Of a DNA stretch of 64,000 bases, positions 28,666 to 37,272 are shown one piece after another (positions within the stretch are counted from its first letter, which is position 1; each line of letters starts with the position of its first letter). The notes beneath the pieces were generated by a model, which was not told the DNA's origin, ran no database searches, and saw only the letters and a list, made by a program, of their open reading frames with translations. The stretch lies in assembly GCF_024124825.1 (NCBI RefSeq), contig NZ_JAMXSS010000002.1:1240001-1304000 (forward strand), in the 5' to 3' direction. The position numbers and the translations under genes were made by a program. Source of the stretch: Arthrobacter sp. H16F315 (GTDB taxonomy: Bacteria > Actinomycetota > Actinomycetes > Actinomycetales > Micrococcaceae).

Positions 28666-30015
28666 ATGACAAGCAACGACATCAAAGACCAGCCGCAGTC
28701 CGCCCGAACCGCAACGGAACAGGGCTCCGCCCCTGCCGTGCCCCGCATCACCAAGATGCAGCGCCGGGTGCTGGCTGGCGGCAGCATCGGCCAGTTCATC
28801 GAGTTCTACGACTTCACCCTGTACGGCCTCACCGCCGTCATCTTCTCGCAGGTGTTCTTTCCGGGAAGCAATCCCGTCACGGCCATGCTGGCCACCTTCG
28901 CGACCTTTGGCGTGGCATTTGTGGTCCGCCCCATCGGCGGGTTGTTCTTTGGGGCCCTCGGCGACCGGATCGGCCGGCGTCACGTCCTGACCATCACGCT
29001 TATTGCCATCGGCGGGGCAACCGCCCTGATGGGGCTGCTTCCCACCTACGCCCAGATCGGCGCGTGGGCACCGGTCCTGCTGGTCCTCTGCCGCCTTATC
29101 CAGGGCTTCTCCGCCGGCGGCGAATCTGTGGGAGCGCCGTCGTTTGTCTTCGAACACGCACCGGTCAACAGCCGCGGGTTCTGGCTCAACATCACCATCG
29201 CCGCCACCGCGCTGCCCTCAGTCTTTGCCGGCACGATGATCCTGATCCTCAGCCAGTCCCTGTCGAACGAGGATTTTACGGCCTGGGGCTGGCGCCTGCC
29301 GTTCCTGCTGGCGTTGCCGCTGGCGCTTTTCGGCGCCTGGATCCGCAGCCGGACGGTGGAGAGCGAAGCGTTCAACGAGGCCAAGGCGGCCCGGACCAAG
29401 GAATTCAGCCCGGTCCGCGAATCTTTCCGCGAGAACAAGCTCCGGATGGTCCAGGTCATCTTTGTGATGGGGCTGACGGCCATGGGGTTCTACTTCCTCT
29501 CCGCCTACTTCGTCTCCTATGTCCAGACCACCGGACACCTGAGCCGCGAGCAGTCGCTGATGGCCAACGCTGCAGCCCTTGCCCTCTACGCTGTCCTGCT
29601 TCCGATCGGCGGCCGCCTCGGGGACCGTTTCGGCCGCAAACCGATGCTGATTGCAGGTTCGGCAGCTTTGGCGCTGCTCTCGGTTCCGAGCTTCATGCTG
29701 GTCACCAGCGGCAGCTTGCCCCTGGCCCTGCTGGGCCAGGCACTCTTCGTCGTCGCGCTCTGCATTTACGGCGGCGGCTGCTACACCTTCTTCGTCGAGA
29801 TCTTCACGACCCGGACTCGTTTCACCTCGGCGGCGATCAGCTACAACGGCGCCTACGCCCTTTTCGGCGGCACAGCGCCGTTCATCGGCACGGCCCTGGT
29901 CGGCAGCACAGGTGTTCCCCACGCACCCGGCTTCTACATGGCCGCCGCGGCCGTCGTTGTGCTCCTGCTCGTGCTGTTCACCAAGGTGCCCGAGACGCGC
30001 GGACGCGTCGGCTAA
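28666..30015 (+). CDS. MFS transporter, metabolite:H+ symporter (MHS) family
   Basis: A roughly 449-residue carrier with 12 expected helices. The MHS/MFS loop motif is GALGDRIGRRHVLT after helix 2 and GGRLGDRFGRKPMLI in the second half; RLIQGFSAGGESVGAPSFVFEHAP is typical of the alpha-ketoglutarate/proline-betaine/shikimate permease group. ATG 28666 is chosen over GTG 28657; neither has a strong ribosome site. It is first in an apparent operon with an amidohydrolase, an amidase and an aldo/keto reductase, so it probably imports their substrate, a small polar organic molecule. Confidence 0.87.
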   Translation: MTSNDIKDQPQSARTATEQGSAPAVPRITKMQRRVLAGGSIGQFIEFYDFTLYGLTAVIFSQVFFPGSNPVTAMLATFATFGVAFVVRPIGGLFFGALGDRIGRRHVLTITLIAIGGATALMGLLPTYAQIGAWAPVLLVLCRLIQGFSAGGESVGAPSFVFEHAPVNSRGFWLNITIAATALPSVFAGTMILILSQSLSNEDFTAWGWRLPFLLALPLALFGAWIRSRTVESEAFNEAKAARTKEFSPVRESFRENKLRMVQVIFVMGLTAMGFYFLSAYFVSYVQTTGHLSREQSLMANAAALALYAVLLPIGGRLGDRFGRKPMLIAGSAALALLSVPSFMLVTSGSLPLALLGQALFVVALCIYGGGCYTFFVEIFTTRTRFTSAAISYNGAYALFGGTAPFIGTALVGSTGVPHAPGFYMAAAAVVVLLLVLFTKVPETRGRVG

Positions 30016-30060
30016 GGCCGCCGCCGGTTCCTCGACACCCCACCACACAAAGGACTCCCC

Positions 30061-31326
30061 ATGAACTCAGCAGCTTTCCTCCAAGACTTCCATTTCGTGG
30101 CCACCATCGGCGCCACACCCAATAGCGGCGTCGACCGGCAGGCGGCCACCGCCGAGGATGCGCAGACCCGCAACTGGTTCGCCAACTGGGTCAACGACGC
30201 CGGCTGGGAACTTCGGGTCGACGGGATCGGCAACATGTTCGCCCTGCTCGAGTGGACGCCGGGAGCGCCGTATGTGCTCATTGGCTCGCACCTGGACAGC
30301 CAGCCGCTCGGCGGACGGTTCGATGGAGCCTACGGCGTCATCGCCGCACTGCACGCGGCACGGCGGCTCGGGGCCGACGTCGCTGCGGGCGGGCCGGCGC
30401 CGCGGTTCAACCTGGCAGTGGTGAACTGGTTCAACGAGGAGGGCGGGCGTTTCGCCCCGAGCATTATGGGCAGCTCAGTCTTCGCCGGGTTGCTGCCGCT
30501 GGAGCGGATGCTGGACGTCAGGGACCTGCACGGCACCAGCGTCCGCGAGGCGCTGGACGGCATTGGGTATCTCGGCACGTCCGAGGGGCCCGAGGTGGCC
30601 GGCTACGCGGAGATCCACATCGAGCAGGGCCGGATCCTGGAGCGGGAGGGGATCAATATCGGCTTGGTTGAGAGCAGCTGGTACACCCAGAAACTGGACA
30701 TCGAAGTGCTGGGCGAACAGTCCCACACCGGAGCGACGGCCATGGCTGACCGGCACGACGCCCTGGTGGCCGCGTCCAAAATCATCCTGATGGTCCACGA
30801 CGTCACCGAGGACTTCGCGGACCAGGCCCTCGTCTCTTCCGTGGGGCAGCTGACGCTGGAACCGAACTCGCCCATTGTGGTGGCGCGCAGGGTGCATCTT
30901 GTGGCGGACCTCCGATCAGGCGATCCGGACATCGTCGCGGCTGCCCGGGCCAAGCTCATCGCTGACATCGACCTGCTGGCCCGCACACACGACATCAAGG
31001 TCAACGTCAAGGATTTCGACGTGCGCCCGATCCGCCGGTTCCCCGAGGCCGGACTGGAACTTGCGGACAAAGTCGCCGCCGACCTGGGCCTTTCCTCCCG
31101 CCGTATCCGGACCATGGCGGGCCACGACTCGGTGGCCATGAACACCGTGGCGCCCGCCGTGATGCTCTTCATTCCCAGCGTCGACGGCGTCTCGCACTGC
31201 GAACGCGAGTTCACGTCCGACGCCGACATGGTCACCGGAGTGGACATGCTCACCGGAGTCGCCCGCCAGCTCATCGACGGTGCCCTCGCGGAAGCTGCCG
31301 ATGTGCCGGCGTCGGGCGTGGCATGA
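30061..31326 (+). CDS. M20-type N-carbamoyl-amino-acid / ureidopropionase-like amidohydrolase
   Basis: A 421-residue metallo-amidohydrolase of the allantoate amidohydrolase / L-carbamoylase / beta-ureidopropionase group. Metal ligands are readable: His in IGSHLDSQPLGGRFDGAYG with its Asp, the Glu pair in NWFNEEGGRFAP, His in YAEIHIEQGRILE and the C-terminal His in SVDGVSHCEREFT; SHTGATAM is the dimer/substrate loop. These enzymes release CO2 and NH3 from N-carbamoyl groups. With the hydantoinase 5 kb away this gives the ring-opening and decarbamoylation steps of hydantoin or dihydropyrimidine breakdown. The exact substrate is not readable. It overlaps the amidase by four bases. Confidence 0.87.
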   Translation: MNSAAFLQDFHFVATIGATPNSGVDRQAATAEDAQTRNWFANWVNDAGWELRVDGIGNMFALLEWTPGAPYVLIGSHLDSQPLGGRFDGAYGVIAALHAARRLGADVAAGGPAPRFNLAVVNWFNEEGGRFAPSIMGSSVFAGLLPLERMLDVRDLHGTSVREALDGIGYLGTSEGPEVAGYAEIHIEQGRILEREGINIGLVESSWYTQKLDIEVLGEQSHTGATAMADRHDALVAASKIILMVHDVTEDFADQALVSSVGQLTLEPNSPIVVARRVHLVADLRSGDPDIVAAARAKLIADIDLLARTHDIKVNVKDFDVRPIRRFPEAGLELADKVAADLGLSSRRIRTMAGHDSVAMNTVAPAVMLFIPSVDGVSHCEREFTSDADMVTGVDMLTGVARQLIDGALAEAADVPASGVA

Positions 31327-32789
31327 CCGAGCTGCACTACCTTGACGCCACGACGGCACTGCGGCTCTTCCGGGCCCGGGAACTCTCACCGGTGGAATTG
31401 CTGGAAGCGGTAGCGGCAAGGACCCAAGCCGTGAACGGGGGCATCAATGCCCTGACGGAAACCCTGTTTGAGGAAGCGCTCCCGGCCGCCCGGCAGGCGG
31501 CCGCCAGCTATGCGCGCGGACGGGACCTGACACCGCTGCTCGGATTGCCGGTCGCCGCTAAAGAGAAGCACGGGCTCAAGGGACGCACCCTCTCGCAGGG
31601 GCTCGTCGCCCGCAAAGGGGACCGTGCAAAGGCAGACCATCCCGTCATCGATCGAATCCGGCGGGCCGGGGGAATCATTCATGCGCGCACCACAACCCCG
31701 GAATACAGCTGCGCCACGGTCACCCACAGCCCCTTGTGGGGTGTGACCCGCAATCCCTGGAATCCGCAATATTCCCCCGGCGGCTCCTCGGGCGGCTCCG
31801 GGGCGGCGCTCGCCGCGGGGCTGGCACCGCTCGCCACAGCCTCGGACATCGCCGGCTCCACCCGGCTGCCGGCCTCGTTTACGGGCACCGTCGGCTACAA
31901 AGCGCCGTACGGACGGATCCCGGGCCTGCCGCCGCTCTCCGCGGACCATTACCGGGGTGACGGCCCGATGGCGCGGACCGTCGCGGACACGGCGCTGCTG
32001 GCGAACGTGATGGCCGGCCGGCATGCCGCTGACCATACGTCCCTGGGCGGCGGCCTGGCGCTGGCTCTGCCGCCGACAGGTGCCGATTCGGTGGCCGGCC
32101 TGCGGATTGCACTGTGCGTCCGGCTGGGTAACTACCCGGTTGCTGCTGATGTGGAGGCCAACACACGCGCCGTGGCATCCGCGTTGGCCGCAGCGGGCGC
32201 CGTGGTGGAGGAGATCGAACTGCCCTGGACCGTGGAGCACATCAGCCGGACGATATTTACGCACTTCGGCTACCTGCTGGGCCCGGCCATGGAAGATGAC
32301 ACTGCCGATGCGCCGGAGCTGCTGGCCGCCTACACCCGGCGCTTTATGGCCGACGCACAAAAAGCGGCCGGGGAAAATCGTTTCATCGACGGGGTCCGGG
32401 CGGAGACCCGAATCCAAGCCGAGCTTGCCGCGGCGATGGCGGGCTTTGATGCCCTGATCTGCCCCGCCTCGGCCGTCGCGGCGCTGGACGCCGACGGCAT
32501 GTATCTTGACGGGATCGACGCCGGCGGCGTCCGGCTTGGGCACTACTGGCAAGCCCATATGACGGCGCCGTTTAATATCGCCAACCGGTGCCCGGTGCTT
32601 GCCGTGCCCAGCGGCATGGCCGAGTGCGGCATTCCCACGGGGGTCCAGATCGTGGGCCATCCGTTCGATGACGCGACGGTCTTCGCCGTGGGTGCCGCCG
32701 TCGAAACAGTGCGCCCGTGGGCGGACCGGCGTCCGGACCTGGTGGCGTCCGCCGGTCCTCCCCGCGGCAGGGTGGCTATAGTCGGATGA
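31323..32789 (+). CDS. Amidase signature family enzyme
   Basis: A 488-residue hydrolase with the Ser-cisSer-Lys triad: Lys in LPVAAKEKHGLKG, the cis-Ser in the Gly/Ser-rich loop PGGSSGGSGAALAAGLAP and the nucleophile Ser in ASDIAGSTRLPA. It hydrolyses a C-N amide bond; relatives include allophanate hydrolase, ureidomalonase and amino-acid amidases. Its start overlaps the preceding amidohydrolase and its stop overlaps the next start (ATGA at both ends), so the three genes are translationally coupled. A role in removing an amide or ureido group in the same pathway is inferred. Confidence 0.88.
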   Translation: MTELHYLDATTALRLFRARELSPVELLEAVAARTQAVNGGINALTETLFEEALPAARQAAASYARGRDLTPLLGLPVAAKEKHGLKGRTLSQGLVARKGDRAKADHPVIDRIRRAGGIIHARTTTPEYSCATVTHSPLWGVTRNPWNPQYSPGGSSGGSGAALAAGLAPLATASDIAGSTRLPASFTGTVGYKAPYGRIPGLPPLSADHYRGDGPMARTVADTALLANVMAGRHAADHTSLGGGLALALPPTGADSVAGLRIALCVRLGNYPVAADVEANTRAVASALAAAGAVVEEIELPWTVEHISRTIFTHFGYLLGPAMEDDTADAPELLAAYTRRFMADAQKAAGENRFIDGVRAETRIQAELAAAMAGFDALICPASAVAALDADGMYLDGIDAGGVRLGHYWQAHMTAPFNIANRCPVLAVPSGMAECGIPTGVQIVGHPFDDATVFAVGAAVETVRPWADRRPDLVASAGPPRGRVAIVG

Positions 32790-33772
32790 TGGAAAAGCGA
32801 ATCTTGGGTAAGACCGGACGGAACGTCTCCATCGTTGGACTGGGGACCTGGCAGCTGGGCGCGGACTGGGGAAACGTGGATTCCGCGCAGGCGCAGGCCG
32901 TGCTGGGCGCATCCGCGGAGGCCGGTGTTACGTTCTTCGACACCGCCGACGTCTATGGCGACGGCCGCAGCGAGCAGGCCATCGGTGCGTTCCTGCGGAC
33001 CAACCCGGGCCTGGATATCACCGTGGCCACCAAAATGGGGCGGCGGCTGGAGCAACTGCCGGAGAACTACAACCTGGCGAACTTCCGCGAGTGGACAGAC
33101 CGGTCCCGCCGGAATTTGGGCCTGGAGCAGTTGGACCTGGTTCAGCTGCATTGCCCGCCCTCCGCGGTGTACAGCAACGCCGAAGTCTACGACGCGCTGG
33201 ACACACTTGTGGACGAGGGCGCCATCCGGAATTACGGCGTCAGCGTGGAACGGACGGACGAAGCCCTCGAAGCCCTTCGCCACGACGGAACGGCGACCGT
33301 GCAGATCATCCTCAACGCCTTCCGGCTCAAACCCCTGGATGAGGTGCTGCCCGCGGCGGTAGCGGCCGGCGTTGGCATCATCGCCCGTGTGCCGCTCGCC
33401 TCCGGGCTGCTCTCCGGAAAATACACCGCGGACACGTCCTTCGCGGCGGACGACCACCGGAACTACAACCGCACCGGTTCGGCCTTCGACGTCGGGGAAA
33501 CCTTTTCCGGTGTGGACTTCGGGCAGGGCCTGGCCGCGGTGGCGGCGTTCGAGGAACTGGTGCCCGACGGCGTCAGCACCGCCCAGGCGGCCATCGCCTG
33601 GATCACGGCCCAGAACGGCGTCAGCACCGTGATCCCCGGGGCGCGGAACCCGGACCAGGCCCGGTCCAGTGCCGCAGCGGCGGGTGTCGGCGGCATCGAC
33701 GCGACGTTCGACGCCGGCGTCCACGAAGTCTACGACCGCTACTTCCGCGCATCGATCCACCCGCGCTGGTAG
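32786..33772 (+). CDS. Aldo/keto reductase
   Basis: A 328-residue AKR with KTGRNVSIVGLGTWQLGADW at the start, Asp-Tyr in FFDTADVYGDGRSEQ, Lys in VATKMGRR and His in LVQLHCPPSAV. The C-terminal cofactor segment is VIPGARNPDQARSS. It belongs to the YajO/AKR11-12-like long group rather than the AKR5 group of the earlier gene. It is the last gene of the MFS-amidohydrolase-amidase unit, coupled by ATGA. It stops four bases before a convergent gene. Confidence 0.87.
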   Translation: MMEKRILGKTGRNVSIVGLGTWQLGADWGNVDSAQAQAVLGASAEAGVTFFDTADVYGDGRSEQAIGAFLRTNPGLDITVATKMGRRLEQLPENYNLANFREWTDRSRRNLGLEQLDLVQLHCPPSAVYSNAEVYDALDTLVDEGAIRNYGVSVERTDEALEALRHDGTATVQIILNAFRLKPLDEVLPAAVAAGVGIIARVPLASGLLSGKYTADTSFAADDHRNYNRTGSAFDVGETFSGVDFGQGLAAVAAFEELVPDGVSTAQAAIAWITAQNGVSTVIPGARNPDQARSSAAAAGVGGIDATFDAGVHEVYDRYFRASIHPRW

Positions 33773-33776
33773 GCGG

Positions 33777-34301
33777 TCACTCTGCCGGGTACCAGAGCCG
33801 GAGGCCGTCAACGCGGGCGAAAGAAGTCAGTGCGTGAGGTTTGGTGGACTTTTCCGTCATGATGTCCAGCACTTCGACATTCCGGAGCAGGAGGGCGTCG
33901 CCGATCAGGGAACGGTGGCAGCGCCACGGGACGGCTTCGGCGCACATAATCGCCGCATCGTTGGTCCGCCCGCGTTCCATCAGCTTCCCGACGGCGGCGG
34001 CGAATTCTTCGGTCTGCATGTAGTCCGCGTATCCCCGGAACGACGCGTTCCGCCAGGCGCCATTGGGGCTTCCTTTGCTGGTGTGCCGCAGACCGCCGAG
34101 GGATGCCATTCGCCGGTAGGTGATCCCGCCGGCACGCACACTCGCCGCAAGCACGTCCGCAGCGAACTGCGGATTGTGCCGGGACCTCGGGACGGTGCGC
34201 ACATCGATCAGTTTCTTGACGCCGTGGGCTTTGAGGATGCTGATGAATTCGTCGATGGGATGAGTGGAATGCCCCACCGTAAAGATGGTCATGTCCGTCA
34301 T
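33777..34301 (-). CDS. DUF488 family protein
   Basis: A 174-residue cytosolic protein with the DUF488 landmarks TVGHSTHPIDEFI at the N-terminus, LIDVRTVPRSRHNP in the middle and MCAEAVPWRCHRSLIGDALL near the end, the last holding two conserved Cys/His clusters. The family function is unknown; some members lie near DNA repair genes. It is divergent from a uracil-DNA glycosylase-like gene. The start at 34301 gives MTDMTIFTVGHS; an in-frame extension upstream is rejected because it lacks family resemblance. Confidence 0.88.
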   Translation of the reverse strand: MTDMTIFTVGHSTHPIDEFISILKAHGVKKLIDVRTVPRSRHNPQFAADVLAASVRAGGITYRRMASLGGLRHTSKGSPNGAWRNASFRGYADYMQTEEFAAAVGKLMERGRTNDAAIMCAEAVPWRCHRSLIGDALLLRNVEVLDIMTEKSTKPHALTSFARVDGLRLWYPAE

Positions 34302-34396
34302 GTCCCCATGATAGGGCGCCACAAGGGCTGGTGCCGACGGCCCGGCGCCCGGATAGTCTAGGTAACCAACGAACTGCCAAGGGAGCGGGCACCACC

Positions 34397-35044
34397 ATGG
34401 CACCATCCGCCATTGAGGACTTTGTTGCCAGGCTGGCGTCGGTGGAAACGGGTTCGGGCTGCGCCAACTTCTTCGATCACAGCATCCCCGCGAATGCGCT
34501 GCGCCGGCGGAATCTGGCGATTTACCTGCGGGAAATGCTGGACCGGTCCCCGAAAGTGCTGCTGGTAGGGGAAGCCCCGGGCTTTCGGGGCATGAAGCTC
34601 ACCGGAGTCCCGTTCACCAGCCGCACCACCCTCCAGAATCCTCACGGGTTTGGCCTGTTCGGGCCGGGAGGCGGATACGTGCTGCCGCCGGATGCTGACG
34701 GCGTTGCGGCAGAGCCCACAGCAACGGTGATGTGGGAGGTCCTTGCCGAGCTGGACTTCCTGCCGTTGCTCTGGAGTGCGTGTCCGTGGCATACCCACGT
34801 GCCCGGCCGGCCGCTGTCCAACCGCACTCCGACAGCCGCCGAAACAGCACTCGGATCTCCGTTCTGGCGGGCGCTGGCCGACGCCTTCGCGATCGAAACA
34901 GTGGTGGCCGTGGGCAACGTGGCGCACCGCAGCCTGCAGCGGAGCGGCCTGGATGTGCCGAAAATCAGGCATCCCGCGCATGGCGGCCGGTCCGGTTTTA
35001 AGCGTGGCCTGCAGGAGCTGCTCGGTTCGGGCCTCCCGGCGTAA
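34397..35044 (+). CDS. Uracil-DNA glycosylase superfamily protein
   Basis: A 215-residue protein with the UDG-fold motif 1 (VLLVGEAPGFRGMKLTGVPF) and motif 3 near the C-terminus (HPAHGG). Between them are LWSACPWHTHVPG and VVAVGNVAHRSLQRSGL. No Fe-S cysteine cluster like that of family 4/5 enzymes is visible, so the exact class and activity are uncertain. It may remove uracil from DNA or be a related nucleic-acid enzyme. ATG 34397 follows GGGAGCGGG. It is divergent from the DUF488 gene and convergent with the operon below, with a 10-base gap. Confidence 0.8.
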   Translation: MAPSAIEDFVARLASVETGSGCANFFDHSIPANALRRRNLAIYLREMLDRSPKVLLVGEAPGFRGMKLTGVPFTSRTTLQNPHGFGLFGPGGGYVLPPDADGVAAEPTATVMWEVLAELDFLPLLWSACPWHTHVPGRPLSNRTPTAAETALGSPFWRALADAFAIETVVAVGNVAHRSLQRSGLDVPKIRHPAHGGRSGFKRGLQELLGSGLPA

Positions 35045-35054
35045 GTGCGCCGGC

Positions 35055-35786
35055 TCAGGCCGAGGCGAGGAGCCTGCCCCAGCGCCGATCCAGCAGCGGT
35101 GCGCCGGCCAGCTTGAGGCAATGCCACAGCGTGACGGCCACCGAGTCCAGGACGGGAACGCCCGTCTCTGCCTCGATTTCTGCGGTGATGTTGGCGCCAT
35201 AGAGATTGGTGCAGAGGTAGATGATGGCATCGGGCCCGGCTGCCGCCAGCTCCAGCGAGCCCGGACGCATCTCCTCATCCGCCACGCGGGCGAACGATTC
35301 GTTGTCGCTCAGGCCCAGGTACCGATGGTCGAGGGTTTTGATGCCGTCCCGCTGATAGGACGCCACGATCTGCTCGTTGACGTCCGCGGTGTACGGGGTG
35401 AAGAGCCCGATGCGTTCCGTGCCGAACGAGCTGAACGCCGCCATGTACGCCAGGGTGGAGGTGGTGGCCGGGATGCCCGTGGCGTCCGTGATGTCCGCCG
35501 CGAGCCGGCGGTCGTAGTCGACGCCCAGCCAGGAACCGGAAGTACCGTTCCAGGCGATGACGTCCACATCGGCGGTGGCGAGGAGTTCAGCGGCCGAGCG
35601 CATTACGGCGGCATCGAACTGTTTGTCCGAGGATTTGTCCAGGGCAATCCGGGTGACGGGGATCCGGGCGAAGTGGATGGTGACGTCCTCACGGTCACCC
35701 AGGATCCGGTAGCTCTGCGGTTCGAGGCAGGTGTTGGATGACGGCACGATCATGCCGATGCGGGTAGCGCGGGTTGCGGAAGGCAT
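35055..35786 (-). CDS. Arylmalonate-decarboxylase / maleate-isomerase family protein with decarboxylase-type active site
   Basis: A 243-residue protein of the Asp/Glu racemase fold, N-terminal IGMIVPSSNTCLEPQSYRIL. In maleate isomerase and racemases the first active-site loop holds a Cys (CTSG); here it is NGTSGSW, with Gly at 81 followed by Thr82 and Ser83. The second loop keeps its Cys (IIYLCTNLYG, C192). Gly-Thr-Ser plus one C-terminal Cys is the pattern of arylmalonate decarboxylase, where the Thr and Ser form the dioxyanion hole. A decarboxylase or another one-cysteine reaction is thus more likely than isomerisation. It is the last gene of the minus-strand hydantoinase operon, 10 bases after the hydantoinase. 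Confidence 0.8.
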   Translation of the reverse strand: MPSATRATRIGMIVPSSNTCLEPQSYRILGDREDVTIHFARIPVTRIALDKSSDKQFDAAVMRSAAELLATADVDVIAWNGTSGSWLGVDYDRRLAADITDATGIPATTSTLAYMAAFSSFGTERIGLFTPYTADVNEQIVASYQRDGIKTLDHRYLGLSDNESFARVADEEMRPGSLELAAAGPDAIIYLCTNLYGANITAEIEAETGVPVLDSVAVTLWHCLKLAGAPLLDRRWGRLLASA

Positions 35787-35796
35787 TGCGGGGCTC

Positions 35797-37236
35797 CTAG
35801 CGGGTGGACTGGGCGGCGGGAACACGGACGGATGCAGTGGTGGCCTGATGCTCGCGGAAACCGTTGCGGGCCACGAAGTTTCCGACCGGGCCGGGGTCAT
35901 GGAACCCGCCGCCGTCGAGCACCACACGTCCGGCGGAGACGACGACGGCGGGCCAGCCTGTAAGCGTCCGGCCCTCGAAGGGCGAGAAGTCGGTGCCCAT
36001 GTGGAGGGCGCCGCCGTCGACAGCGCGTTCCTCCGCCGGATCGAAGATGACCAGGTCGGCGTCGAACCCGGGCGCGATGCTTCCCTTGCCCGGGAGGGCG
36101 TTGATGCGGGCCGGCCCGGCGGAGAAGACTTCCACGAAGTCCTCCACCCGTGCTCCGCGGGAGGCCTCCAGCAGGGCGGTGAAGGTGACGGGCATCCGGG
36201 TTTCGACGCCCGGGAGTCCGTGCGGCATTTCGCGGATGTCGTCCGTGCGCTCCCGCTTTTGCGTGAGGTCGTAGCAGGAGTGGTCGGAGGCGACGGTATG
36301 GATGGCGCCGTCGGCAAGCCGATCCCGGAGTGCGGCGACTGTCTGCGGACTGCGCATGGGCGGGCAGCAGGCGTACCATTCGGGCATCACCGAGCCGTAG
36401 ACGCTGTCGTCGAGGGTGAGATAGTGCGGGCAGGTCTCGGAGTACGCCTCCTGGCCGCGTTCGCGGGCTTCGGTGACCAGGTCCACGGCGCCGGGGGTTG
36501 ACTGGTGCACAAAGTAGACGGGGGCTCCGGTGTATTCGGCCATGGCCAGGGTTTCCTTGACCGAGACCTCTTCGGCCAGTTCGGGGCGGGTGCGGTGCAG
36601 GTGTTCGATGCCGATCCGGCCGTCGTCCGCGTGCTGCTGCGTACAGTCCGCGATGATGGGGTCGTGCTCGGCGTGGATGTAGGTGAGGCCGTCCAGGCGC
36701 ACCATCTCGCGCATTACCTTCAGGATCGTGTCCCCGTCCGCCATGGTGCTGCCGCGGTTGGTGGTGTACATCTTGACGGACCTGACGCCCTCGGCGGCGA
36801 GCTGCTCCAGTTGCCACGGCACAGTTTCGTCCCAGCTGACCACGGAGCCGTGCAGCGCCACGTCGCAGCGGGACTCCCGGGCCAGTTCCTTCTTGTGCAG
36901 CACGGCCGCGAGCGGGGTCTCCCGGGCATCGCGGGGGATGCCGAAGTCGATGATTGTGGTGGTGCCGCCCCACAAGGCGGCCGTCGACGTGGTCCGGTAG
37001 TCATCGAGGGTGCGGAAACGGCCGGTGACCTGGGCAACGTGGCAGTGTCCGTCGACGCCGCCGGGAATAACGAGCCGGCCGGCGGCATCGATGACGCGAA
37101 CGCCGGCGGGGATGGGCTCGGCAGCATCCACAAGCCGGTCGATGCGCCCTTCACGGACCACAACGTGGGCCTCTTGGCGGCCGAAGCTGTTGACCACTGT
37201 GCCGTTGGCGATGACGAGTTCTGGGGTGTCTGACAT
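35797..37236 (-). CDS. Hydantoinase / dihydropyrimidinase-type cyclic amidohydrolase
   Basis: A 479-residue TIM-barrel metalloenzyme. Metal ligands: VDGHCHVAQ (two His), the carbamylated Lys in RSVKMYTTNRG, His in TYIHAEHDPI, His in VYFVHQSTPG and the Asp in VASDHSCYD. The composite beta domain flanks it: LVIANGTVVNSFGRQEAHVV at the start and ALHMGTDFSPFEGRTLTGWP at the end. Such enzymes open hydantoin or dihydropyrimidine rings to N-carbamoyl acids. The first motif is HCH instead of the usual HTH, a mild change. It sits between the racemase-like and decarboxylase-like genes and probably acts with the amidohydrolase at 30061. Confidence 0.9.
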   Translation of the reverse strand: MSDTPELVIANGTVVNSFGRQEAHVVVREGRIDRLVDAAEPIPAGVRVIDAAGRLVIPGGVDGHCHVAQVTGRFRTLDDYRTTSTAALWGGTTTIIDFGIPRDARETPLAAVLHKKELARESRCDVALHGSVVSWDETVPWQLEQLAAEGVRSVKMYTTNRGSTMADGDTILKVMREMVRLDGLTYIHAEHDPIIADCTQQHADDGRIGIEHLHRTRPELAEEVSVKETLAMAEYTGAPVYFVHQSTPGAVDLVTEARERGQEAYSETCPHYLTLDDSVYGSVMPEWYACCPPMRSPQTVAALRDRLADGAIHTVASDHSCYDLTQKRERTDDIREMPHGLPGVETRMPVTFTALLEASRGARVEDFVEVFSAGPARINALPGKGSIAPGFDADLVIFDPAEERAVDGGALHMGTDFSPFEGRTLTGWPAVVVSAGRVVLDGGGFHDPGPVGNFVARNGFREHQATTASVRVPAAQSTR

Positions 37237-37272
37237 CGGTGTCCTCCTGGGTAGAAGTAGCTGGTTGGCCGG

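Noticed and set aside
35055..36317. Longer N-terminal version of the decarboxylase-like protein
   Set aside because: The upstream 177 codons are an out-of-frame reading of the hydantoinase gene; family similarity starts at 35786.
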